In this document: positions 15,986-24,418 of the stretch, one piece after another | Numbering within the stretch: position 1 is the first letter of the stretch | Layout: every line of letters starts with the position of its first letter | NCBI GenBank assembly: GCA_049599735.1 | Contig: JBMYOX010000041.1 | Location: 1-32,441, forward strand | DNA length: 32,441 bases | Direction of reading: 5' to 3' | Source: Pontibacterium sp049599735 | GTDB taxonomy: Bacteria > Pseudomonadota > Gammaproteobacteria > Pseudomonadales > Balneatricaceae | Made by a program: the position numbers and the translations under genes | Notes under the pieces: generated by a model | What the model saw: only the letters and a program-made list of their open reading frames with translations | Database searches by the model: none | What the model was told of the DNA's origin: nothing

Positions 15986-17485
15986 TTAATATTCAGAAGG
16001 AGAAATAAGCCGCTTAAGTCTGATTTCAATAGTCTTTGGAATTTTATGGGAATATGTTTCATAAACCCATCGTTTTATATTTCCAATATATTTATCCGGA
16101 ATAAAAACTATTAAAGCCAGATAAATCAGCCCCTGACCAGCAATCAACACCATAAGCGACAACTCTTTATTACCAGCTATTGAAAAGAAATAAAGAACTT
16201 CAATTAATAAAAATCCCGCCGAAGCTAAAGGCACACCCAAAACAAAACCAGGCAACTGAGCTAAAATAAATTCACGCCATTTGATACCCAACAGACTATT
16301 AGTTAAGCTCGTCATCAGAAAATATAATAATACTGCACCGGAAACACCTAACCAGGCTATCGAAATAACCCCATAATCAACAACAAAAAAACAAAGAGTT
16401 ATTAAATACAAATACACCAGAGCCTGTCTTTTTACTTCCCGATATATATTACCTGTAGCCTGAACAATAGCACCGGACAAGTGCAAAACATTATTAAACA
16501 TTGCGCCAATACAAAGCACACGAAAAACATCCACTGCTGTTTCCCACTGGTCGCCGTACAGGCCAAGAATGACATATTCTGCCGATACCCACATACCAAA
16601 CAACACAGGGATAGAGGTAGCCGAAACAAGCCTTACGCTTTTCAGATAACGCCGGCGTAAAGCTTCAATATCACCCTGAATACCGGAATAAGACGCAAAC
16701 ATTACCCCTGAGATAGTCATCGCTATTTTTGTAAACGGAATAGCACAGGTCTGAACGGCCTTTGAGTACTGCCCAAGCATATCAACCCCAAGGGACTTTC
16801 CGACTATCATGGGGATAGTTCGCTGTGTCAAAAAACCAATCAAATTATTAAGACTGACCCCCAGGCTAAATGACCAGAGATCCCGAAAATATTCAAGACT
16901 CTCTGGCCGATAAAGCCTTACCGGCGCAGCGAACCAAAGCAGTAAGAAATTCAGAATACTCCAGACCAACATGCCGGATGCCATACTCCAAACTCCGTAG
17001 CCCATATAAGCCATTGTCACGGTTACCAGGCCATGCCCGATAAATGTTGCTGTAATATCGAGTTTCGTCAACAGCTTAAAATTCATACTCCGCATTAACA
17101 AACCACGCTGAACAGAAGACGCTGTTGAAAAGAAAATCATGGGCGACAGAGCCTGAACCAACAAGGACACGTCAGAATCGAACCAGTCAGCAATAGCATC
17201 TGCCGAGAAATAAACAGCCGCAGTAAGCCCCAAACCTAATACTATTGAGTATAAAGTTGCCATATTAATATGGCCTGGTAACAAATCCTTTCGCTGAATA
17301 ACAGAAGAAGAAACCGCAACAGATGCCACTAACTCTGAAAAACCAAGAAAAACAGCAACGATTGCAACCTGCCCGATTTCCTGGGGAGTCAGTAACCGGG
17401 CGACAATAATACCAACACCCAGAAAAACAAATGTTTGCAGGAGCACTCGTAGCATATTCCAGACAACAGCCGAGGACGTTTTCAT
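15986..17485 (-). CDS. Wzx-like polysaccharide flippase (MOP superfamily)
   Basis: The 499-residue polytopic membrane protein resembles oligosaccharide/LPS flippases that move undecaprenyl-linked glycans across the inner membrane. Hydrophobic segments run the whole length, about 12 to 14. The N-terminal pattern (VWNMLRVLLQTFVFLGVGIIVARLLTPQEIG) and the loop VIQRKDL are typical of the WzxC/polysaccharide-biosynthesis flippase group. The ATG is preceded by only a weak GGAT. It lies 155 bases after the ATP-grasp gene on the same strand. Base composition is visibly more AT-rich than the flanking core genes, with many AAA, ATA and TTA codons. No glycosyltransferase is nearby, so the substrate is unknown. 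Confidence 0.85.
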   Translation of the reverse strand: MKTSSAVVWNMLRVLLQTFVFLGVGIIVARLLTPQEIGQVAIVAVFLGFSELVASVAVSSSVIQRKDLLPGHINMATLYSIVLGLGLTAAVYFSADAIADWFDSDVSLLVQALSPMIFFSTASSVQRGLLMRSMNFKLLTKLDITATFIGHGLVTVTMAYMGYGVWSMASGMLVWSILNFLLLWFAAPVRLYRPESLEYFRDLWSFSLGVSLNNLIGFLTQRTIPMIVGKSLGVDMLGQYSKAVQTCAIPFTKIAMTISGVMFASYSGIQGDIEALRRRYLKSVRLVSATSIPVLFGMWVSAEYVILGLYGDQWETAVDVFRVLCIGAMFNNVLHLSGAIVQATGNIYREVKRQALVYLYLITLCFFVVDYGVISIAWLGVSGAVLLYFLMTSLTNSLLGIKWREFILAQLPGFVLGVPLASAGFLLIEVLYFFSIAGNKELSLMVLIAGQGLIYLALIVFIPDKYIGNIKRWVYETYSHKIPKTIEIRLKRLISPSEY

Positions 17486-17640
17486 ATTATTTACAATAAA
17501 TCCGGTTATTAAATAACAACATGCTCAGGCCCGAATATATTCCGCATCAGCCGCGGCTATAATTAAAGCGTCCAGGAAACAAGAGGCAACCCTGGCACTC
17601 AAAGAAAGCATCAGACCTGTTCAGAATTTTTAGCATAGAA

Positions 17641-18828
17641 TTACTTTTTAAGATTAATAAAATGTAAGCCAAGACCAATCTGATTCTGAAGATTATTATC
17701 AACAATATAATTTTTAAATTCAGGCCAGCTTAATAAACCACGATCATGTGATATCTGCAAAAGCAATGAGTCACCTGTAGAGTTTGCCTCAACAATAACA
17801 GGCCCTCCCATCGCCATACCTACGTCCCAGCCAACACTTTTAATCCACGGAAAAGCCTGTGCTGCCTGTATTACCATACGAATAACTTCTTCCCAGTCCT
17901 CCAATACCACACCTGTTATCGGCGCCTGAGTTACAGGGTGACAGTCTATACGGTCAGGATTATAACCATTTAATATCACAGCAGATCCCAGCTCCCCTGT
18001 TTCTAAATCAACAGGAGCCACCATGTTTTTACCTGAAACAAGATTATCTACAGAGCTTTTACCTGCAGATATTTTAAGCGCCGCCCCCAGAATATTAACT
18101 TCACCCTCTCTTATATAAGTAATAATTCTAACTGTCTGAAGAACATCTTTTGAGTAATTCTGTAACTGAGCACTGGGCATTAAGCGTTTTTCAAAAATAT
18201 AGTCTTCATATTCTCCTTCCTGAATATATTTTTTTATTTCACTTAAAGTAATAACAGAGCCTTCGGGTAAGCACTGCCAGGCAGGCTCATCTGCTTCAAT
18301 TTTTCTACCCAAACTCAAAGTCTGCTTCCCGCCAGCCCCGAACAGCGGCTTTACAAAGACATTGCCTTCATTTTTAATCAGCCAAAACTCTGCCTCATCC
18401 CAGGATTTAAATACCGGTTGAATAATACCAGGAACAATTTTACTGTAGATACCCAGGGTGGGAGGTATCGGAATATTCATACCAGATGCGTAAGAAGAAA
18501 ACAGTAGCTTATCTTCCATTAGCCCTGTATAGGATTGATTATTTATTTTATTTTGCCACTCACAGGTTCCCAGTGCCCCAATAAAATCAGACCGACCCCC
18601 TGCATTATAGTTTTTACGCCACAGTTTTTGGTAATAATACTCAGAAGCCGTAACACCACGCCTCCAAAGCAATATATTTTGATAAATTACATGCTTACAA
18701 AGGGAAATAATATCTCCCTTATTTTGGGCTCGATGTACTTTTATATCTATTCCGGTCTGTTTTAACCCTGTAATTAATGCTTTTACAGGACGTAATCGAT
18801 CCAAATCGCTTGATAATCTCTCTATCAT
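17641..18828 (-). CDS. Sugar-transfer-associated ATP-grasp ligase-like protein
   Basis: The 395-residue soluble protein looks like the ATP-grasp family found in polysaccharide loci (Pfam ATPgrasp_ST, from memory). Such enzymes couple a carboxylate to an amine or thiol using ATP. Visible features are the ATP-binding Lys160 before a Gly-rich loop (KPLFGAGGKQT, 160-170), the adenine-hinge FEKRL (212-216), and the metal/ATP site VGWDVGMAMGGPVIVEANSTGD (332-353, with Asp335, Glu347, Asn349). The ATG has GGTG 8 bases upstream. The gene is AT-rich like the neighbouring flippase and follows the fumarase terminator. A role in attaching an amino acid or similar acyl group to a surface glycan is inference; the true substrate is not visible. 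Confidence 0.75.
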   Translation of the reverse strand: MIERLSSDLDRLRPVKALITGLKQTGIDIKVHRAQNKGDIISLCKHVIYQNILLWRRGVTASEYYYQKLWRKNYNAGGRSDFIGALGTCEWQNKINNQSYTGLMEDKLLFSSYASGMNIPIPPTLGIYSKIVPGIIQPVFKSWDEAEFWLIKNEGNVFVKPLFGAGGKQTLSLGRKIEADEPAWQCLPEGSVITLSEIKKYIQEGEYEDYIFEKRLMPSAQLQNYSKDVLQTVRIITYIREGEVNILGAALKISAGKSSVDNLVSGKNMVAPVDLETGELGSAVILNGYNPDRIDCHPVTQAPITGVVLEDWEEVIRMVIQAAQAFPWIKSVGWDVGMAMGGPVIVEANSTGDSLLLQISHDRGLLSWPEFKNYIVDNNLQNQIGLGLHFINLKK

Positions 18829-18987
18829 GATGAATACACCCAGAAATTCAATATATCATAAACAGGACAACACTCCTTCTATACCTGTTTATTGACAGTT
18901 GCTTTTTTTTTGCACCATTTTCTGTATACAGGTTACGAGAAAATGTTGCTTTTAGCACAGTTATTTTTCGTAAAATTGCCATAAAAC

Positions 18988-19016
18988 AAAAAACCCCGAT
19001 AAAATCGGGGTTTTTT
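18988..19016 (-). terminator. Rho-independent terminator after the fumarase gene
   Basis: A perfect 13-bp inverted repeat, AAAAAACCCCGAT / ATCGGGGTTTTTT, with a 3-base loop lies 25 bases past the fumarase stop codon. The A and T flanks make it likely to work on both strands. Confidence 0.9.
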
Positions 19017-19040
19017 AAGCTAAACGAAAGTAATCCGCCG

Positions 19041-20549
19041 TTAGCCAACCTGCTCAGCAATAATTTTTTTCCATTGAGCAGGGCCGGTGTTGTGTACAGA
19101 TTCGCCGTTCACATCCACAGCAACGGTTACAGGCATATCTTTCACATCAAATTCATAGATAGCTTCCATACCCATTTCAGGGAAAGCCAGCACTTCTGCG
19201 CCTACGATTGCTTTAGATACCAGGTAAGCTGCACCACCTACGGCCATCAGATAAACCGCTTTATTATCTTTGATGGCTTCAATAGCAACCGGGCCACGTT
19301 CAGATTTACCGATCATACCCAGCAAACCAGTGCTTTCGATAACCTGGCGGGTGAATTTATCCATACGGGTTGCCGTTGTCGGGCCTGCAGGGCCTACAAC
19401 TTCATCATCCACTGGGTCAACCGGGCCTACGTAGTAGATAAAGCGACCTTTCAGGTCTACCGGCAGCTCTTCACCGTTGTTCAGCATTTCAACCATACGC
19501 TTGTGAGCTGCATCACGACCGGTCAGCATTTTACCGTTCAGCAGAACCGTTTCACCCGGTTTCCAACTCTGAACATCTTCCGGTGTCACTGTATTCAGAT
19601 CTACACGACGGGTGGTTTCACCAACCTCAAAGGTCACTTCCGGCCACTCATCCAGGCTTGGCGGTGTCAGCACAGCAGGGCCGCTACCGTTCAGAGTGAA
19701 ATGTGTGTGGCGCGTTGCAGCACAGTTAGGAATCATACAAACCGGCAGAGACGCCGCGTGGGTTGGATAATCCATAATTTTCACATCCAGAATAGTCGTC
19801 AGACCACCCAGACCCTGCGCACCAATGCCTAAGGCATTAACCGCATCCATAATTTCAAGACGCAGTTCTTCAACGCGATTTTGTGGGCCGCGTTCACGCA
19901 GTTCATGAATATCAATAGAACCCATCAGGGATTCTTTTGCCATAACCGCCGCTTTTTCAGCCGTACCACCAATACCTATACCCAGCATACCCGGCGGACA
20001 CCAGCCTGCACCCATTGTTGGTACAGTTTTAACAATCCAATCAACAATGCTGTCAGATGGATTGAGCATCACCATCTTAGACTTGTTCTCAGAGCCGCCG
20101 CCTTTAGCTGCAACTTGCACGTCGACCTCATCACCTTCAACGATTTCATAGTGAATCACTGCCGGTGTGTTGTCTTTAGTGTTCTGACGTTTACCGGCAG
20201 GGTCTGCCAGAATAGAGGCACGTAATACGTTATCCGGATGGGTATAAGCACGGCGAACACCTTCATTCACCATATCCGTCACGCTCATCGTGGCATCCCA
20301 GGTCACGTTCATACCCACTTTCAGAAATACGGTAACAATACCGGTATCCTGACAGATAGGACGATGACCTTCAGCGCACATACGAGAGTTAATCAGAATC
20401 TGAGCCATTGCGTCTTTTGCCGCAGGGTTCTGTTCTTTCTGATAAGCCTCGTGAACACTCTTGATAAAGTCGATCGGGTGATAGTAGGAGATAAACTGCA
20501 GGGCATCAGCAACACTGCTGATGAAGTCGTCTTGGCGAATAACGCTCAT
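19041..20549 (-). CDS. fumA: Class I (4Fe-4S) fumarate hydratase
   Basis: This enzyme interconverts fumarate and malate in the TCA cycle using an oxygen-sensitive 4Fe-4S cluster. The 502-residue protein has N- and C-terminal fumarase domains fused. The probable cluster cysteines are seen in HRPICQDTGIV, GWCPPGMLG and MIPNCAATRHTHF, and the C-terminal domain has YYVGPVDPVDDEVVGPAGPTTATRMD. The start is the ATG at 20549, preceded by GGAG 9 bases upstream; a 22-codon longer reading has no such site and gives an unrelated N-terminus. It is monocistronic. The protein will depend on the isc system for its cluster. Related class I enzymes (tartrate dehydratase) are less likely given the single fused chain. 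Confidence 0.93.
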   Translation of the reverse strand: MSVIRQDDFISSVADALQFISYYHPIDFIKSVHEAYQKEQNPAAKDAMAQILINSRMCAEGHRPICQDTGIVTVFLKVGMNVTWDATMSVTDMVNEGVRRAYTHPDNVLRASILADPAGKRQNTKDNTPAVIHYEIVEGDEVDVQVAAKGGGSENKSKMVMLNPSDSIVDWIVKTVPTMGAGWCPPGMLGIGIGGTAEKAAVMAKESLMGSIDIHELRERGPQNRVEELRLEIMDAVNALGIGAQGLGGLTTILDVKIMDYPTHAASLPVCMIPNCAATRHTHFTLNGSGPAVLTPPSLDEWPEVTFEVGETTRRVDLNTVTPEDVQSWKPGETVLLNGKMLTGRDAAHKRMVEMLNNGEELPVDLKGRFIYYVGPVDPVDDEVVGPAGPTTATRMDKFTRQVIESTGLLGMIGKSERGPVAIEAIKDNKAVYLMAVGGAAYLVSKAIVGAEVLAFPEMGMEAIYEFDVKDMPVTVAVDVNGESVHNTGPAQWKKIIAEQVG

Positions 20550-20600
20550 CCGGAGACACTCCAATTGGCTCTTTGTCGTTAAAAGTACAGTGTATTTTTT

Positions 20601-20615
20601 ATGGCCACAGGCCAT
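20601..20615. repeat. Short palindrome upstream of the fumarase gene
   Basis: ATGGCC and GGCCAT are separated by 3 bases, about 52 bases before the fumarase start codon. It sits in the probable leader or promoter and could be an operator, but no known consensus fits. Confidence 0.3.
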
Positions 20616-20733
20616 CTACATCTGCTTTAGTGTGGCGAGAGTATACACCAATTCAGCCTGTATTCGGTGTCCGGCGTTAGTCTTACTTGTTCCGGGTCAA
20701 CCCGTCTGCAAGTCCGGGTTATTTATCCCCGGC

Positions 20734-21594
20734 TTACAACCCCAGCGCCAGGCAATAACCCAACCCAAAGACCAGAAATAACCGCCCTGTTAAAGGGGTT
20801 AAAGCCACACGTTTATCTGCCGTTTTGTTTAATAAACGCACCGGTGCGCTCAGGCAGAGCAGGCTCGGCAGCAGAGGCCAGAGAGATAACACACTGCCTT
20901 CCAGCCATAACAAAACGGATAGTAAGTAAGTTGCTACCACAGCCCCCAGGTAGAGGTGTTTTGCGTATGTATAGCCAATGCGAACACTCAGGGTGGCGAT
21001 ACCGGCAGACTGATCGGCCTCATAATCCCTGAGTTCATTGGAGAGTAATAAAAGTGCCGTCAGCAGACTGACCGGGATGGATTGCCAGAAAACCTGCGCT
21101 GATAACTCGCCACTGACCGCAAAATAGCTGCCCGTGACCATCAGCACCCCCATAAACCAAAATACCAGCACAACCCCGAGGCCACGCCTTTTATAGTTTA
21201 TCGGCTCCAGGGTATAACCCAGTGCACCGGCGATACCCAGCACCGCCAGACCCAGCAATAACAGCCCCACCTGAGTAACCAGATAAAGCCCGATCACGGA
21301 TGCCAGCAAAAAACAGACAAGGCCTGCTTTAAAGTTGCGTTCGATAGAGACCAGAGAGGCCGCCAGTGCCGGACTGACGGGCAGGTGTTTTAATTGTGCG
21401 CGGTCGGCATAATCATTAATCAGATTAACACCGGCTTGTAATAACAGGCCACCAAAAAGCACCAGGCAAGCCGATAACCCATTGACCTCTACCGCTACCG
21501 CCGCACTGGTAATACCGGTTAAACAGACCACCAGCGCAACGGTAAAGGAAAAAGGACGCAGCGCCCGCCAGAAGCTGTATTTACTCAAATCCAC
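20734..21594 (-). CDS. UbiA-family prenyltransferase, MenA-like
   Basis: The 286-residue integral membrane protein has about eight or nine hydrophobic segments. It also has the two Asp-rich motifs of UbiA-type aromatic prenyltransferases: NLINDYADRAQ near residue 58 and NELRDYEADQSAG near residue 184. The pattern is closer to MenA (1,4-dihydroxy-2-naphthoate prenyltransferase) than to UbiA, but no men genes are in the window, so the acceptor is unknown. The only nearby start is GTG at 21594, with no strong ribosome site; a slightly different start is possible. It follows trhP by 15 bases, probably as one transcription unit. Confidence 0.75.
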   Translation of the reverse strand: MDLSKYSFWRALRPFSFTVALVVCLTGITSAAVAVEVNGLSACLVLFGGLLLQAGVNLINDYADRAQLKHLPVSPALAASLVSIERNFKAGLVCFLLASVIGLYLVTQVGLLLLGLAVLGIAGALGYTLEPINYKRRGLGVVLVFWFMGVLMVTGSYFAVSGELSAQVFWQSIPVSLLTALLLLSNELRDYEADQSAGIATLSVRIGYTYAKHLYLGAVVATYLLSVLLWLEGSVLSLWPLLPSLLCLSAPVRLLNKTADKRVALTPLTGRLFLVFGLGYCLALGL

Positions 21595-21609
21595 CTTAAG
21601 GCGCCCGCT

Positions 21610-22980
21610 TTATTTGCTACGGCTTGTTTCCGTCTGGGGCAGATCACGCATCAGCAATGCAAATTCAGGATCCACATCCATGCCAACCGGTATCCTGACA
21701 ATATGCCCGGAACCCGGTGCCACTTCGATACCCTGGCCTTTTTTATTGTGCAGCGTCTCCAGCCGGAATTTCTGATTGCCGTTCGGTGTCATCAATTCCA
21801 GGGTATCACCCAACTGAAAACGGTTCTTTACATCAATTTCCAGCATATCGCCTTCACGGCCCAGCACTTCGCCTACAAACTGCTGGTGATAACCGATCGA
21901 GTTACCCGTTTCGTAGTTCTGATATTCATCATGTACGTGGCGACGGTAGAAACCTTCGGTGTAACCCCGGTGGGCCAGATTTTCCAGTTCATCCATCAGA
22001 CCCATATCAAACGGACGCCCGGCAACCGCATCATCAATCGCTTTACGATAAACCTGAGCAGTACGCGCCGCATAATAATAAGACTTTGTACGACCCTCGA
22101 TTTTCAGGCAGTCCACTCCAATCTCTGCCAGGCGATGTACGTGCTGAATCGCTCGCAAATCTTTGGAATTCATGATGTAAGTGCCATGCTCATCTTCATA
22201 AGCCGGCATATATTCACCCGGACGTGAACGCTCCTGCAGCAGATACGGTGTATCCGTATGGCCACCCAGTCCCAGATCTGTAGTCGGATCAAACTGCTGT
22301 GCAGACTCTTGTGACTGATTCTCCTGAGCAAGCGGGATCAGATCACCCGTCTCATCCTGCTTAGCTTCATGGGCATCGTACTTCCAGCGGCAGGAATTGG
22401 TACAGGTACCCTGGTTCGGATCACGGTGGTTGATGTAACCCGACAACAGACAACGCCCCGAATAAGCGATACATAACGAACCGTGCACAAACACTTCCAG
22501 CTCCATATCCGGACAAATCTGGCGGATCTCTGCCACTTCATCCAGTGACAGTTCACGGGACAGAATGACACGCTCAATGCCCATGCGTTCCCAAAACTTC
22601 ACGGTTGCCCAGTTCATGGTATTGGACTGCACAGACAAATGGATCGGCATATCAGGGAAGGTGTCCTTCACCATCATAATCAGGCCCGGATCAGACATAA
22701 TCAGCGCATCAGGCCCCATTTCAACCACCGGACGCATATCATCCAGGTAAGTTTTCAGCTTAGCGTTATGCGGCATGATGTTACTAGCGACCAGGAACTT
22801 CTTATCCAGGCTGTGGGCCAGATCAATCCCCGTCTGGAGATTATCCATATTAAAGTCATTTTCACGCACTCGCAGACTGTAACGAGGCTGACCGGCATAA
22901 ACCGCATCAGCGCCATAAGCGAAGGCGAATTTCATATTTTTCAGCGTCCCGGCCGGGGACAGTAGTTCAGGTGCGCGCAT
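21610..22980 (-). CDS. trhP: U32 peptidase-family tRNA hydroxylation protein TrhP (YegQ)
   Basis: In E. coli TrhP (YegQ) is needed for prephenate-dependent formation of 5-hydroxyuridine at position 34 of tRNAs. It was earlier annotated as a collagenase-like protease. The 456-residue protein begins RAPELLSPAGTLKNMKFAFAYGADAVY, has the U32 signature EVFVHGSLCIAYSGRCLLS and four clustered cysteines (Cys170, 177, 193, 197) that suggest a metal or Fe-S site. The C-terminal domain is as in YegQ. It follows thpR by 73 bases containing an inverted repeat. Confidence 0.9.
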   Translation of the reverse strand: MRAPELLSPAGTLKNMKFAFAYGADAVYAGQPRYSLRVRENDFNMDNLQTGIDLAHSLDKKFLVASNIMPHNAKLKTYLDDMRPVVEMGPDALIMSDPGLIMMVKDTFPDMPIHLSVQSNTMNWATVKFWERMGIERVILSRELSLDEVAEIRQICPDMELEVFVHGSLCIAYSGRCLLSGYINHRDPNQGTCTNSCRWKYDAHEAKQDETGDLIPLAQENQSQESAQQFDPTTDLGLGGHTDTPYLLQERSRPGEYMPAYEDEHGTYIMNSKDLRAIQHVHRLAEIGVDCLKIEGRTKSYYYAARTAQVYRKAIDDAVAGRPFDMGLMDELENLAHRGYTEGFYRRHVHDEYQNYETGNSIGYHQQFVGEVLGREGDMLEIDVKNRFQLGDTLELMTPNGNQKFRLETLHNKKGQGIEVAPGSGHIVRIPVGMDVDPEFALLMRDLPQTETSRSK

Positions 22981-23020
22981 AAATTAAATATCTTTTAGAA
23001 GTCTATGTTAAGTCAGAAGT

Positions 23021-23053
23021 ATTAACGGTCATGCAAATAAAATGATCGTTAAT
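23021..23053 (-). repeat. Inverted repeat between thpR and trhP
   Basis: ATTAACGGTCAT (23021-23032) and ATGATCGTTAAT (23042-23053) are complementary at 11 of 12 positions around a 9-base spacer. The repeat directly abuts the thpR stop codon. There is no terminal T run, so it may be an RNA-processing hairpin or a protein-binding site near the start of trhP. Confidence 0.5.
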
Positions 23054-23617
23054 CTAGGATAGATCCCGGAGGGGTATTTCAAAGAGCGGGGTATAAACAG
23101 ACCCGCGTTCTCCCGGTTTGCTTTGAAAAAGCACCACCGAATCCGCCAGACTGATCAGGTCGACACCTGGCCACTGCTCAGGCGGTTCAAATCCGTTACT
23201 TTGCCCGGGTAAGCGTCCCAAAGTGATATGCGGCTTAAAACCCGCATCTTCATGGGCAATACCCGCCTCCTCGGCAACCTGCACCATTAAGTGATGCATA
23301 TCCATAATTTCTTCGCAGGCATGAGGCAGCGCCGCAACCAGCGCAAGCGCCTGGCTCACACGATAATGTGCGGTACTGTTGATATGAACCTGAAAGGAAG
23401 TGATATCCCGCAAGCGAGCACGAGCGACCTGTTCGACCTGCTCCACCTGCTCCAGACTGATATCACCTAAAAAACTCAATGTGAGATGGTATGACTCCGA
23501 GTCAACCCAGTTCACTTCCACCTGTTTATCGTATTCACAAAGCGTATCAGCATGATCCGCCAGCCAGCGTACAACAGAGTCAGGTAAGGTCAGTGCAAAA
23601 AACGCACGTATATTCAT
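23054..23617 (-). CDS. thpR: RNA 2',3'-cyclic phosphodiesterase ThpR (2'-5' RNA ligase family)
   Basis: ThpR is a two-histidine phosphoesterase that opens 2',3'-cyclic phosphates on RNA and can ligate 2'-5' tRNA halves in vitro. The 187-residue protein has both catalytic HxTx motifs: His44 in YHLTLSFLG and His130 in KPHITLGR. A short tandem repeat (EQV three times, residues 58-66) sits in a helix between them. It is on the same strand as trhP and may be cotranscribed with it; both act on RNA. Confidence 0.9.
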   Translation of the reverse strand: MNIRAFFALTLPDSVVRWLADHADTLCEYDKQVEVNWVDSESYHLTLSFLGDISLEQVEQVEQVARARLRDITSFQVHINSTAHYRVSQALALVAALPHACEEIMDMHHLMVQVAEEAGIAHEDAGFKPHITLGRLPGQSNGFEPPEQWPGVDLISLADSVVLFQSKPGERGSVYTPLFEIPLRDLS

Positions 23618-23732
23618 GGATATTGTCAGCGCCCTGCTTTAAATAAGCCACACATTTTGCCCGTTCCTCCGCTCAGGATCAAATCAGAGATTAACCACTG
23701 AACAAAATACAGACGTTTTATCTTTCATCCGG

Positions 23733-23773
23733 AAAAATAACCCGATAACACGCTGCCGTAAAGCCGTTATCGG
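23733..23773 (-). terminator. Candidate terminator after the glutathione transferase gene
   Basis: CCGATAAC (23742-23749) and GTTATCGG (23766-23773) form an 8-bp stem with a large loop, followed on the minus strand by GTTATTTTTCC. A nested imperfect hairpin is also possible. It lies about 10 bases after the GST stop codon. Confidence 0.45.
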
Positions 23774-23782
23774 CATTACGTG

Positions 23783-24394
23783 TCAGGCCTGCGCCATCAC
23801 CCGTTGCTGGGCATCTGAGCTTAGCTGACGTTTAATCCAGGCATGCACATGGGGATAACGATCATAGTCAAAACCCGCCAGTTTTGCCCAGGCTAAAATA
23901 CCAGCACCGTGAATATCCGCTACGGTCTGCTTGTCTGCTGCAACAAACCGGTGTCCTTCCAGGCGGCTTTCCAGTACCGGCAAAAAACGATGCAGCTCGG
24001 CCGTTGCTGCCGCCACCTTTTCAGCATCCCCTTTACCGTCAGACGAATATTTCATTTGCAGCAACAACTCCAGCGCCGGTACTTCCATCTGGTTACTCAC
24101 AAAGAGTGACCAGCGATAAATTTCAGCAACCGCTTCCGGTGTCTCAGCCCATAACAGGCCCTCACCGTATTTCTGCGCCAGATAAAACAAAATGGCCTGG
24201 GTTTCCCATAACACCAACTCACCGTCCACAAGGGTCGGGATTTTTCCGGTCGGATTCAAAGCCAGGTACGCCGCTGCCTGCGTATCTGCATCACGCGCCC
24301 GCATTGGCACTGATTCGTACTCAAGCCCCAGCGTCTCTAACGCACACATTACCATGCTGCCGCGGGAGAAAACCCCACCATATAGCTTAATCAT
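23783..24394 (-). CDS. Glutathione S-transferase family protein
   Basis: The 203-residue protein has the GST fold layout. An N-terminal thioredoxin-like domain starts KLYGGVFSRGS (Ser11/Ser13 are candidate thiol-activating residues) with the glutathione-binding NPTGKIPTLVDG and WETQAIL (E-T/S pattern). An all-helical C-terminal domain has the N-capping motif VADIHGAG. The physiological substrate cannot be told. It is 24 bases after the coiled-coil gene and likely cotranscribed with it. Confidence 0.88.
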   Translation of the reverse strand: MIKLYGGVFSRGSMVMCALETLGLEYESVPMRARDADTQAAAYLALNPTGKIPTLVDGELVLWETQAILFYLAQKYGEGLLWAETPEAVAEIYRWSLFVSNQMEVPALELLLQMKYSSDGKGDAEKVAAATAELHRFLPVLESRLEGHRFVAADKQTVADIHGAGILAWAKLAGFDYDRYPHVHAWIKRQLSSDAQQRVMAQA

Positions 24395-24418
24395 CTCAGC
24401 TTCACCTTTCTGGCATTA

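Noticed and set aside
18885..18931. LexA-like boxes CTGTTTATTGACAG and CTGTATACAG upstream of the ATP-grasp gene
   Set aside because: The CTGT and ACAG arms are separated by 6 and 2 bases, not the 8 needed for the gammaproteobacterial SOS box. No SOS-type gene follows.
18848..19060. 70-codon open frame between the fumarase and ATP-grasp genes
   Set aside because: It runs through the fumarase stop and terminator hairpin, has no ribosome-binding site and no recognisable sequence.
19074..19832. Open frame of 252 codons on the plus strand opposite the fumarase gene
   Set aside because: Antisense shadow of a well-supported gene, with His- and Thr-rich composition and no recognisable fold.
20550..20615. 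22-residue N-terminal extension of fumarase
   Set aside because: The added residues are unlike class I fumarases, and the ATG at 20549 has a good GGAG site.
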